From contig MHXM01000160.1 of NCBI GenBank assembly GCA_001825565.1, positions 1-8,595 on the forward strand: a DNA stretch of 8,595 nucleotides, in the 5' to 3' direction. Within the stretch, counting starts at the first letter, position 1. The number at the start of each line of letters is the position of its first letter. The stretch is from Desulfuromonadaceae bacterium GWC2_58_13 (GTDB lineage Bacteria > Desulfobacterota > Desulfuromonadia > Desulfuromonadales > Trichloromonadaceae). A program made the translations under genes and the position numbers. The notes beneath the pieces are model-generated. The model ran no database searches, was not told the DNA's origin, and was given only the letters and a program-made list of their open reading frames with translations. Positions 1-6,043 of this stretch are shown here, piece by piece.

Positions 1-373
1 CGGTCAGTTTCAGCGACAATCGGTCGAGGATATTTTTTAATCCAGCCATCTGCCCGGTGAGATTGCCGCGGATTTCCAGCAACCGGTCGAAGCTCCAGTC
101 CGCAGGCGCGCCGAGAGTTGAAATCCTTTGCATAAGTTCGGTCTGACGGTTCCGGGCGGCAGCAATATCCTCTTTGAGATTGCCGAGGTCGCTTAAGGGG
201 GCGAGCCACGACTCCGCCTTGACGGCGTCCTCCGTGAGCTGGGCGGCCTTGGGAATGACTTCGGCAACACCAGGAAAGACGCTCTGCAGAGTGGGCGGCG
301 GAGGGGTATCCTGAGCTGAAACGGAAAAAACCAGGCCGAAAAAAAGCCCGAGCGCAAGGCATATAAACTTCAT
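1..373 (-). CDS. Exported protein, probably N-terminal periplasmic part of an MscS-family mechanosensitive channel (partial)
   Basis: The reading frame is open from an ATG at 371-373 to the left edge, giving 124 complete codons of a protein whose C-terminal part lies outside the window. Residues 1-20 form a clear signal peptide: a lysine, a run of hydrophobic residues, then cleavage after S-V-S-A. The mature part begins with a proline-rich stretch (QDTPPPP). It then becomes a long amphipathic helix-rich segment with many Ala, Leu, Glu and Arg residues, which looks like a coiled coil. The pattern around residues 34-120 (a repeated A-x-x-L-T-E-x-A style helix, then W-S-F-D-R-L-L-E-I-R-G-x-L) resembles, from memory, the periplasmic extension in front of the MscS pore domain of large mechanosensitive channels. 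The pore domain itself is not visible, so the family call is an inference; export is well supported. The Shine-Dalgarno is weak (GGA about 12 nt upstream). Confidence 0.55.
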   Translation of the reverse strand, partial: MKFICLALGLFFGLVFSVSAQDTPPPPTLQSVFPGVAEVIPKAAQLTEDAVKAESWLAPLSDLGNLKEDIAAARNRQTELMQRISTLGAPADWSFDRLLEIRGNLTGQMAGLKNILDRLSLKLT

Positions 374-401
374 GCTTATTTGGTCATCCAGAGAAAAAAC
401 C

Positions 402-458
402 GGAGAGCGGCCTGAGGATCTCCCAACCCGCCCCCGAAGACTTCAGAGGCGGGTTGGG
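402..458 (-). terminator. Hairpin region behind the peroxidase gene, probable terminator
   Basis: A perfect 11-bp inverted repeat (CCCAACCCGCC at 422-432, GGCGGGTTGGG at 448-458, 15-nt loop) begins 8 bp beyond the peroxidase stop codon. In the minus direction no T-run follows directly. A second, weaker 5-bp stem (402-406 with 419-423) is followed by six T residues (A-run at 394-399 on the plus strand), so termination may happen at that T-tract. It may also be partial, letting some transcripts enter the downstream exported-protein gene. Confidence 0.5.
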
Positions 459-466
459 CATCCATG

Positions 467-1519
467 CTAGCTGCCTGTGGTGGAGAGTACCGGTCGCGGA
501 GTGTCATCCTGTTGAGGCGGGAGAACGGGATGTTCAATGCGCGGCTGCTCGCCGGTCAGGGTTTTGAGAAACGCGGTGATCTGGGCGGCATCGGACTCGG
601 AAAGAGAGATGCCGAGTTGGGCCGACCCCATGATCCGCACCGAATCCAGAAGTTTCCAGACCTTGCCGGAATGGAAATAGGGCGGCGTCAGGGCAATGTT
701 ACGCAACGACGGCGAACGGAAGACATATTCATCGGCCGCTACGTTGGTTACCTTGAACCGGCCAGTGTCGTCAAGGGGAAGAATGTCGCTGGCCGGTTTT
801 TCCACGACGCCAAACGGAAAATATCCCGTTCCGCCGATATTGGTCCCGCTGTGGCAGCCGACGCAGCCTTTGTTGATGAACAGTTCAAGACCCTCTTCTT
901 CGGTATCGGAAAGGGCCTTGAGATCGCCTTTAAGATAGCGGTCAAAGGGGGAATCGGGGGTGAGCAGGGTCGCCTCGAAGTCTTCGATGGCCAGCGCCAT
1001 GTTGTCGAAGGTCAGCGGTTCCTTATCTTTTGGGAAGGCTTTTTTGAAAAGTTCAACATACTCGGGCAGGCTGCGCAAGGTGGCGATTACCTGTTCCGGA
1101 GTATTGTTCATTTCTACCGACGCTTGCACCGGCCCCTTGGCCTGTTCAGCCAGGTCTTTAGCCCTGCCATCCCAGAACTGGGCTTGGTTGAAGACCGCGT
1201 TGAAGGTCGTCGGAGCGTTGCGCGGGCCCTTCTGCCAGCCGTGTCCGGTCGAGGTTTCCTGCATGTCGGCACCGGCCAGACCGACATTGTGACAGGTCTG
1301 GCAGCTGATCAGGCTGGAAGCTGAGAGGCGAGGTTCGAAATAGAGCATGCGGCCGAGTAGCAACTTGTCCGGGGTCGCCGGGTTGCCGGCGAATTGAGGC
1401 GGGGTTGTGGGAATCGGCTTGAAGAAGGTCTTGCTTTGCTCCAGCAGTTCGGGACTGGCACAGGCTAGGCTAGACATCAGGGTTATCAGGGCCAGACATA
1501 ATGTGGTTTTGCGGATCAT
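467..1519 (-). CDS. ccpA: Periplasmic diheme cytochrome c peroxidase
   Basis: This enzyme reduces hydrogen peroxide to water with electrons from small c-type cytochromes in the periplasm. The 350-residue protein has the usual family length and a signal peptide of about 21 residues (cleavage near A-C-A/S). Two heme c sites are present: C73-Q-T-C76-H77 (low-potential or peroxidatic heme) and C219-V-G-C222-H223 (high-potential heme). H93, W116, E136 and M297 fall at a constant offset of 22 from the Pseudomonas aeruginosa residues H71, W94, E114 and M275 (distal ligand, inter-heme Trp, catalytic Glu, high-potential heme Met). The loop with H93, G94, K97 and R100 is that of the enzymes needing reductive activation, as I recall for Geobacter sulfurreducens CcpA. 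The FWDGRA and PSLRN signatures are also present. The start is fixed by AGGAGG at 1526-1531, six bases upstream of the ATG. MauG-type enzymes are a less likely alternative because the high-potential heme Met is present. Confidence 0.95.
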   Translation of the reverse strand: MIRKTTLCLALITLMSSLACASPELLEQSKTFFKPIPTTPPQFAGNPATPDKLLLGRMLYFEPRLSASSLISCQTCHNVGLAGADMQETSTGHGWQKGPRNAPTTFNAVFNQAQFWDGRAKDLAEQAKGPVQASVEMNNTPEQVIATLRSLPEYVELFKKAFPKDKEPLTFDNMALAIEDFEATLLTPDSPFDRYLKGDLKALSDTEEEGLELFINKGCVGCHSGTNIGGTGYFPFGVVEKPASDILPLDDTGRFKVTNVAADEYVFRSPSLRNIALTPPYFHSGKVWKLLDSVRIMGSAQLGISLSESDAAQITAFLKTLTGEQPRIEHPVLPPQQDDTPRPVLSTTGS

Positions 1520-1560
1520 CAGTTTCCTCCTGGATTTGGGGTGGTGTAAAGGATACTAAT

Positions 1561-1588
1561 GTTTTAGCGCATGGCAAGTTGATGTCAA
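1561..1588 (-). promoter_or_regulatory. Probable sigma-70 promoter of the peroxidase gene
   Basis: On the minus strand a perfect -35 hexamer TTGACA (1583-1588) is followed after 16 bases by TAAAAC (1561-1566, 4 of 6 matches to TATAAT). It sits about 40 bases upstream of the peroxidase ATG and just after the DUF3024-like gene, so the peroxidase can be expressed independently of cysM. A short GC-rich inverted repeat (CCCC-ACT-GGGG on the minus strand, near 1592-1602) lies directly upstream of the -35. No convincing FNR or OxyR site was seen. Confidence 0.5.
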
Positions 1589-1663
1589 GGCCCCCAGTGG
1601 GGCGGGTGATTACGCAACAGTATGAAATCAGGCAGAAAAACATATTTGCCGATTCTGACGAAA

Positions 1664-2011
1664 TCAGGACCAGAACATGTGCAGGGGGTCGTCGTCGACA
1701 TGCCTGAGAAGCTTGGCCAAGTCGAGACTGGGTCCGACGTTGAGGTAAAATACCCAGCATTTTTTGCTGCTGTTGAAATAATGGAGGGACCACTGGACCA
1801 GGCCGGAGTTGTACCTGAATTGGGCCATCGGCTGAATCAGCCAGCGGCCCTGTTCGAGGTAGGCCCAGCGTTCCTCGATCAGAGTGACCCGGTCGCCTCC
1901 TATGCGGAAGGTCAGCCGGGTGTGGTTCTGCTCGCAGCACGGCTCACGCTGGCTGCAAAATTCAGTCAGCAGTTTTTCGGCGGATTTTTTGAGCAGTTCC
2001 GGCAGTGCCAT
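1664..2011 (-). CDS. DUF3024-like small protein
   Basis: The 115-residue protein has no signal peptide or membrane segment and is probably cytoplasmic. The core from about residue 30 to 91 (RLTFRIGGDRVTLIEERW, then P-M-A-Q-F-R-Y, then Q-W-S-L-H-Y and a final W-V-F-Y) follows the DUF3024 pattern as I remember it: a beta-rich segment with a conserved E-x-R-x-W, an A-x-F-R-Y motif and a tryptophan/tyrosine-rich end. The function of that family is unknown to me. Three cysteines cluster at C19, C25 and C26, with a fourth at C85; such a cluster near the N-terminus could bind metal, but this is inference. The ATG at 2009-2011 has no strong Shine-Dalgarno. The gene starts 55 bp after the cysM stop on the same strand, so cotranscription with cysM is likely. 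Confidence 0.7.
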   Translation of the reverse strand: MALPELLKKSAEKLLTEFCSQREPCCEQNHTRLTFRIGGDRVTLIEERWAYLEQGRWLIQPMAQFRYNSGLVQWSLHYFNSSKKCWVFYLNVGPSLDLAKLLRHVDDDPLHMFWS

Positions 2012-2066
2012 GAGTGAAAGTTCGGTTCGTTAGAGATTGGAAAGCTCTCGTGGACAGGTCCGTGGC

Positions 2067-2993
2067 TCAGGGCGGACAACAGGCGCACACCGAGCGGAAC
2101 AGGGTTGTGCTGAGGTAGCGGTCACCGCGGTCCGGCAGCAGCGTGACGATAATCCCCGAGGGCATTTCGCGGGCGATCCGCAGAGCTCCGGCGACTGCGG
2201 CGCCGCTCGACATGCCGACAAAAATCCCTTCTTCAAGAGCCAGTCTCCGCGTTGTTTCGAAGGCTTCCTCGTCCTCGACGGTGAGTTTTTGGTCGAGTTC
2301 GTTTTCTCGATAAATGTCGGGAACGATCGCTTCCCGCATGTTTTTCAGACCCTGAACTTTGTGGCCGAGCCTGGGTTCGATGCCGACGATCTTGATCCCG
2401 GGTTTCACCTCACGCAGATAGCGGCCGGTTCCCATAAGGGTGCCGGAGGTGCCCATCCCCGCCACGAAGACATCGACTCCACCGTGGGTCTGCTGGAAGA
2501 TTTCCGGTCCGGTGGTTTCGTAATGGGAGAGGGGATTATTGGGATTGGCATACTGGTTGGGCATGTAATAGCGGTCCGGTTCATCGGCCAGGATCTTGTG
2601 TGCCAGACGAATGGCGCCATCGGTTGTTTCGCAGGCTTCGGAAAGGATGACTTCGGCACCGTAGGCTTCAAGAATATTGCGCCGCTCGACGCTGACGCAG
2701 GCCGGCATGACCAGCTTGACGCGATAGCCCTTGGCCGCGCCGATCATGGCCAGAGCGATCCCGGTGTTGCCCGAGGTCGGCTCGAGAATGATCTTTCCCG
2801 AAGAGAGCAGGCCGCTTTCCTCGGCTTTTTTCAACATGTACCAGGCCGGGCGATCCTTGACCGAACCGCCGGGATTGTTCCCTTCAAGTTTGGCGAATAT
2901 CCTGACCGCCGAACCGGCTCCCAGCCGGGTCAGTTCAACCAGGGGGGTGTTGCCGATCGCGTTCGATAGGCCAAAACCAACGGACTTCATCAT
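2067..2993 (-). CDS. cysM: Cysteine synthase B (O-acetylserine sulfhydrylase, CysM type)
   Basis: This PLP enzyme makes L-cysteine from O-acetylserine and sulfide; CysM types can often also use thiosulfate. It acts in the cytoplasm. The 308-residue protein has the full family length. K46 in GGSVKDR is the PLP lysine, T73-S-G-N-T-G78 is the substrate loop, G181-T-S-G-T185 binds the PLP phosphate, and S262-S-G-A and P287-DRGDRYLST296 form the C-terminal PLP region. The last stretch (EGIFVGMSSGAAVAGALR, then DRGDRYLST) is much closer to E. coli CysM than to CysK. K217 occupies the place where E. coli CysM and the O-phosphoserine-using mycobacterial CysM have arginine (alignment from memory). The protein ends in an unusual S-V-C-A-C-C-P-P tail. 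The start is supported by AAAGGA (3001-3006) seven bases upstream of the first of two consecutive ATGs. The DUF3024-like gene follows on the same strand. Confidence 0.93.
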   Translation of the reverse strand: MMKSVGFGLSNAIGNTPLVELTRLGAGSAVRIFAKLEGNNPGGSVKDRPAWYMLKKAEESGLLSSGKIILEPTSGNTGIALAMIGAAKGYRVKLVMPACVSVERRNILEAYGAEVILSEACETTDGAIRLAHKILADEPDRYYMPNQYANPNNPLSHYETTGPEIFQQTHGGVDVFVAGMGTSGTLMGTGRYLREVKPGIKIVGIEPRLGHKVQGLKNMREAIVPDIYRENELDQKLTVEDEEAFETTRRLALEEGIFVGMSSGAAVAGALRIAREMPSGIIVTLLPDRGDRYLSTTLFRSVCACCPP

Positions 2994-3043
2994 GTTGTAA
3001 TCCTTTAAAGCAGGTCGTGGACGCCTTGCGGCAGTCGCAACTC

Positions 3044-3072
3044 ATATTACCGAACCAGTAAAAGGAATACAA
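3044..3072 (-). promoter_or_regulatory. Weak candidate promoter for cysM
   Basis: On the minus strand TTGTAT (3067-3072) and TAATAT (3044-3049) are separated by 17 bases. They match the sigma-70 consensus at 3 and 4 of 6 positions. This is the only AT-rich stretch in the leader and would give a 5' untranslated region of about 40 bases. It lies inside the loop of the long inverted repeat 3013-3028/3094-3108. If it is used, that repeat would flank the promoter as DNA rather than fold in the transcript. Confidence 0.3.
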
Positions 3073-3185
3073 TGATGATTTGGGCACCGGCCCCAAGGCG
3101 TCGCGACCGGTGAAGAGGCGTAACGGGATAGCGGAGCAACCGAGCTCCCGGAGGGTACCGATCCGGGCGTTTCTTCGATTGCGTC

Positions 3186-3221
3186 ACCGGCCGGCTCCCT
3201 CAGTGGGCGGAGCCGGCCGGT
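3186..3221. repeat. Perfect 13-bp inverted repeat, possible terminator of prc
   Basis: ACCGGCCGGCTCC (3186-3198) and GGAGCCGGCCGGT (3209-3221) are exact reverse complements with a 10-base loop. The stem starts about 70 bases after the prc stop codon, where a terminator would be expected. No T-run follows it in either direction, so it is not a standard intrinsic terminator. It could be a factor-dependent pause site, an mRNA 3'-end stabiliser or a protein-binding palindrome. Confidence 0.5.
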
Positions 3222-3290
3222 AAGCCTGGTCCGGAAGGATGCGCTGACACGGAGATCAGACGCCTTTTTTCGGACGGATCGGGGTGGGAC

Positions 3291-5498
3291 TCAGGGACGT
3301 GAATAAGTGGATGTTGTCGCCGGGTTCTGATTGACCAGAACCGGGGCATCGGGTTTGGCCTGTTCCGTCAGATCCTGCAACACATGCAGGGATTCACCGA
3401 CATAGGGGTCCTCGGCCAGTTCTTCGAGCCACTGTTCCTGACGTTCTTTTTCGGTCAATTCCGGTTTGTTTTCAAGGTCTTCCGTGTCCATGGCCAGGGT
3501 CATGGCGCCATGACCTTGGGGAGAGTTTCCTTTTTTTGACATTAATTTCTTTTCGTCTTCTCTTTCTTTGCGAACCACTTCGATGTTCAAGCTCTGCAGG
3601 GTTTGGTCCCGGCGAATCTTGGCGCGTTCGGTTTCTGCGAGGATATCCTTGAATTCCTGGTTATTTTCGACCCTCGCCAGGCTTTGGCCGACCAGTTTCG
3701 CAAGGTGGTCGGATTGGGTCCAACGCGAGTAGTTGGTGCGGTCGACGGTATCCCAGGGAAGCGAATTATCGACATACCGCTCACCCGCTTCAATATAGCG
3801 CAGGGGGTCGGGGAGAATGATGTCGGGAACCACGCCCCGGTACTGGGTCGATTCACCGCTGACCCGGTAGAATTTCTGGGTGGTGACCTTCATGGCGCCA
3901 AGCGGACGATATTTGTCGAGGTTGATGAATGGGAGATTGGTGTCGAGATCGGCCATGGTTTGCACCGTTCCCTTGCCGTAGGAATGTTCACTGCCGATGA
4001 CGACGGCGCGCTTGTAATCCTGCAGGGCGCCGGCAAGGATTTCCGAAGCCGAAGCGCTGAATTTGTTGATCAATACCACCATCGGGCCCCGGTAGTCGAC
4101 TTGGGGATCGAGGTCGGAGAGGATGTTGATTCGTCCGTTGCGGTTTTTGACCTGCACCACCGGACCCTTCTCGATAAACAGGCCGGTGATCGAAACGGCG
4201 TCGGTCAGGGCGCCGCCGCCGTTGTTGCGCAGATCCAGCACCAGGCCACTGATTCCAGCCTTGTTAAGGGTTTCCAGCTCTTGGCGCATATCGTCGGTTG
4301 AGTTGCGGCCCTCGCCGTCGTAGTTGTGTTTGAAATCGCGGTAAAAGCTCGGAATCCGGATATACCCGAATTTCTTCCCGGATTCGGGCTCGTTGAGGAT
4401 TGTCCCCTTGACGAAGGTTTCCTCGATCTGCACCACGTCGCGGATGATCGGGATGATCAGTCGGGTGCCGTCCGGTTTTTTCACCGTCAGGCGGACTTCG
4501 GTTCCTTTTTTGCCGCGGATCAGGCTGACCGCGTCACGCAGCCGCGAATCGGTAATGTCGACCGGTTCGTCGGCCCCCTGGGCTACTTCCAGGATGATAT
4601 CTTCGGCTTGCAGCTGCCCCTGGCGGCTGGAGGCGCTGCCGGGAATGACACGCACCACCTTGATATAGCCGTCCTCTTCCTGAAGAGTGGCGCCGATCCC
4701 TTCGAGCGAACCGCTCATGCTGATGTCGAAATCCTCTTTCGACTGGGGCGGCAAGTAGTTGGTGTGCGGGTCGAAGGCTCGCGTGACGGCGTTGAAGTAG
4801 CGGTCATAATGATCTTGTTCGGTTTCCTTGAGCATTCGGTCGAAGAAGTCGATATTGCTCCCGCGGACTTTTTCCCGGGCGGCCTCGCGGAGTTGCTCAG
4901 GGGTTTTAAGATCTTTGGGTTTCTCTTGTTTTTCAGCGGCGGCCTTTTGCGCACTCTCTTGGTCTTCGAGCATGTTCAGGTAGCGGACCAGAACCTGAAA
5001 TTTGATGGTTTTGCGCCAGCGCTCCCGCAATTCCTGCTCATCCTTGCAGAAGTCGAGTTTTTCCGGATCGGTTTCGATCGTTTCGTCGACGGTCAGGTCG
5101 AAGCCCTTGTCGATAAGTTCATTGGCGATTTTTTTGACCTCGGCCACCCGCAGAGCCATGATTCGGGCCCCGACCGCCGCCAGTTCCAGCCGGCCGCGAT
5201 TGATTTCATCGTCGATGCCGGAGGAAAAAGCCTGTAGTTTTTCAGCGTCTTCCTTAAGCAGAAAACGTTTTTGCCCATCGAGTTGCTTGATATAAAGATC
5301 AAAGGCCGCTTTCGACAACTCGTCGTCAATCGGTTTCTGGCTGTAATGGTTCTGGTTGATCTGCCCGCGCAGGATGAAGCTGAGCAGGCGCGCACGGTTG
5401 AGATCGAAATCCTCCGATCCCGGAATGGCGGATGCGGGAAAGGCCGTGCTGAACAGCAGCAGGCCGATGAGTAAAAGTTTTTTGATCGGCGAGAACAT
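3291..5498 (-). CDS. prc: Tail-specific (carboxy-terminal processing) protease Prc
   Basis: This periplasmic S41 serine protease degrades or trims proteins from their C-terminal tails; in E. coli it processes PBP3 and turns over MepS, affecting peptidoglycan. The 735 residues match the long Prc class rather than short CtpA types. A signal peptide ends near A-S-A24. The N-terminal helical domain spans about 30-255, a PDZ domain about 256-350 (S-L-E-G-I-G-A-T-L at 264-272), and the S41 core about 360-570. The catalytic pair is S483 (in FSASASE) and K509 (in YGKGTVQ), with D431-L-R-N-N-G-G-G upstream; the DUF3340-like C-terminal region is charged. The Ser-Lys spacing is 26, one more than in E. 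coli Prc, because of an extra residue in the GSEHSYGKG loop; I believe this occurs in other family members. The start ATG has AAGGA about ten bases upstream. The gene stands alone with its own promoter region. Confidence 0.95.
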   Translation of the reverse strand: MFSPIKKLLLIGLLLFSTAFPASAIPGSEDFDLNRARLLSFILRGQINQNHYSQKPIDDELSKAAFDLYIKQLDGQKRFLLKEDAEKLQAFSSGIDDEINRGRLELAAVGARIMALRVAEVKKIANELIDKGFDLTVDETIETDPEKLDFCKDEQELRERWRKTIKFQVLVRYLNMLEDQESAQKAAAEKQEKPKDLKTPEQLREAAREKVRGSNIDFFDRMLKETEQDHYDRYFNAVTRAFDPHTNYLPPQSKEDFDISMSGSLEGIGATLQEEDGYIKVVRVIPGSASSRQGQLQAEDIILEVAQGADEPVDITDSRLRDAVSLIRGKKGTEVRLTVKKPDGTRLIIPIIRDVVQIEETFVKGTILNEPESGKKFGYIRIPSFYRDFKHNYDGEGRNSTDDMRQELETLNKAGISGLVLDLRNNGGGALTDAVSITGLFIEKGPVVQVKNRNGRINILSDLDPQVDYRGPMVVLINKFSASASEILAGALQDYKRAVVIGSEHSYGKGTVQTMADLDTNLPFINLDKYRPLGAMKVTTQKFYRVSGESTQYRGVVPDIILPDPLRYIEAGERYVDNSLPWDTVDRTNYSRWTQSDHLAKLVGQSLARVENNQEFKDILAETERAKIRRDQTLQSLNIEVVRKEREDEKKLMSKKGNSPQGHGAMTLAMDTEDLENKPELTEKERQEQWLEELAEDPYVGESLHVLQDLTEQAKPDAPVLVNQNPATTSTYSRP

Positions 5499-5517
5499 GG
5501 AAATTTTCCTTATGGAA

Positions 5518-5533
5518 AGAACCCAAGGGTTCT
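5518..5533. repeat. Palindrome in the prc leader
   Basis: AGAACCC (5518-5524) and GGGTTCT (5527-5533) form a perfect 7-bp inverted repeat with a two-base centre. It lies just upstream of the prc ribosome binding site and downstream of the presumed transcription start. It could be an operator or, because a two-base loop must open to at least four, a short hairpin in the leader RNA. Confidence 0.4.
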
Positions 5534-5580
5534 GGAGCGACTTTCTCCTGGTTGCGAGACAGGCCTGTGACGGCCGGTTC

Positions 5581-5613
5581 AGTATAACATTGAAAGCTTA
5601 CCACGATAGTGGT
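5581..5613 (-). promoter_or_regulatory. Extended -10 promoter of prc with overlapping palindromic operator candidate
   Basis: On the minus strand TGTTATACT (5581-5589) is an extended -10 element: TG, one base, then TATACT with 5 of 6 matches. No good -35 stands 16-18 bases upstream. Where it should be, there is the palindrome ACCAC-TATC-GTGGT (5600-5613). An extended -10 promoter with a weak -35 covered by a palindrome is a common layout for regulated promoters. The resulting leader would be about 75 bases. The regulator is not identifiable. Confidence 0.45.
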
Positions 5614-5738
5614 GATTGGGGTCAAGGGACAACATGTGTCCGAAGGTAATTATTGCATCTGGCCCGGTGAAATTCAGGGTAGCAGTGCGGATCGGACGAT
5701 TTAGCGTTGCAAAAAGAAAATACATGTTGTTAAACTAT

Positions 5739-5744
5739 TATAAT
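5739..5744 (+). promoter_or_regulatory. -10 element of the small gene
   Basis: A perfect TATAAT lies in the most AT-rich part of the window, about 65 bases before the start codon of the 60-residue gene. The hexamers at -35 spacing (around 5716-5722) are poor; TTGCAA at 5707-5712 is too far upstream. A 13-base palindrome, ATTAAG-G-CTTAAT (5775-5787), sits in the leader between this element and the ribosome binding site and could be an operator. Confidence 0.5.
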
Positions 5745-5808
5745 ATTGTTTGCATTCCATCAGGCCCTCCCGTTATTAAGGCTTAATGCGCCGAAGGAGA
5801 AACCGACC

Positions 5809-5991
5809 ATGCATGTCAGCGAGTCAGATTTGGAAGCAGAGGAAAAGGCGGTCAAGATTTTTTCGCCGGAGCGTTGGGCAACCCTGCGACGGATTTCCGG
5901 CGAACGATGCGAGGCGGCCCGGTGGCGGGAAGAACAGAAAGCTCGGGGAATCTGCCCGGCAATAAAGATCATGGAAGATTTGGCGGGATAG
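5809..5991 (+). CDS. Small protein of unknown function, 60 residues
   Basis: I do not recognise this gene. The 60-residue product is highly charged (about 12 Glu and 8 Arg), probably helical, and lacks a signal peptide or membrane segment. It has two cysteines, C34 and C49, the second in G-I-C-P. A longer reading from an ATG at 5746 is possible, but that codon lies two bases after the TATAAT element and lacks a ribosome binding site. The ATG at 5809 has AAGGAG at 5794-5799, nine bases upstream, so I choose it. Support for a real gene is the combination of a -10 element, a good Shine-Dalgarno and a strong terminator 26 bases after the stop. It is the only plus-strand gene in the window, divergent from prc and convergent with the helicase gene. 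There is no evidence for its role. Confidence 0.75.
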   Translation: MHVSESDLEAEEKAVKIFSPERWATLRRISGERCEAARWREEQKARGICPAIKIMEDLAG

Positions 5992-6016
5992 AGCGAGCAA
6001 TTATAACAAGTTAACG

Positions 6017-6043
6017 ACGGGGACCCGCGGGTCCCCGTTTTTT
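6017..6043 (+). terminator. Intrinsic terminator of the small gene, possibly bidirectional
   Basis: CGGGGACCC (6018-6026) and GGGTCCCCG (6029-6037) pair perfectly around a two-base centre, extended by an A-T pair. Six T residues follow at 6038-6043. The T-run overlaps the TAA stop codon of the convergent helicase gene (6042-6044), so the same stem lies directly behind both genes. In the minus direction there is no comparable T-run, so termination of the helicase transcript there is less certain. Confidence 0.9.

Larger units (their letters stand above)
2994..3290 (-). other. Non-coding, hairpin-rich leader between prc and cysM
   Basis: No gene is visible in these 297 bases. Several inverted repeats occur. 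A long-range pair joins 3013-3028 (GGTCG plus GACGCCTTG) to 3094-3108 (CAAGGCGTC plus CGACC), giving 14 pairs around a 65-base loop. Local hairpins are TTGGG/CCCAA (3080-3084 with 3092-3096), CACCGG/CCGGTG (3085-3090 with 3107-3112), GGAGC/GCTCC (3133-3137 with 3144-3148), CCCGGA/TCCGGG (3147-3152 with 3161-3166), and the 13-bp stem listed separately. Several of these exclude each other, as in switches or attenuators. I matched it to no riboswitch class I know. Confidence 0.5.

Noticed and set aside
483..509. One-residue longer Ser-Lys spacing in Prc as a novelty (residue numbers of the Prc protein)
   Set aside because: A longer loop before GKGTVQ is, as far as I recall, found in other long Prc proteins, and all catalytic residues are present.
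464..1324. 286-codon open frame on the plus strand
   Set aside because: It lies antisense to the peroxidase gene, whose heme motifs, signal peptide and ribosome binding site are unmistakable; the antisense product shows no family pattern.
1579..1588. TTGATGTCAA as an FNR-type site at the peroxidase promoter
   Set aside because: The half-sites are separated by two bases instead of the four to be expected between TTGAT and ATCAA, and the sequence contains the -35 hexamer itself.
2037..2969. 310-codon open frame on the plus strand
   Set aside because: It is antisense to cysM over almost its whole length and has no recognisable motif; long antisense frames are common in GC-rich genes.
3080..3221. 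Possible tRNA or known riboswitch (cobalamin, SAM, c-di-GMP, T-box) between prc and cysM
   Set aside because: None of the conserved core sequences of these classes that I know was found, and no cloverleaf with a T-arm could be drawn; it is kept only as an unexplained structured leader.
3222..3250. Sequence GTCCGGAAGGA, resembling the conserved tip of the signal recognition particle RNA
   Set aside because: The flanking bases do not pair to form the required long stem and the asymmetric loop is not present, so the short match is taken as chance.
4326..5237. 303-codon open frame on the plus strand
   Set aside because: It is antisense to prc, which carries all S41 and PDZ motifs in the other strand.
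5746..5808. N-terminal extension of the small gene to an 81-residue product
   Set aside because: The upstream ATG lies two bases after the TATAAT element and has no ribosome binding site, whereas the ATG at 5809 has a good one.
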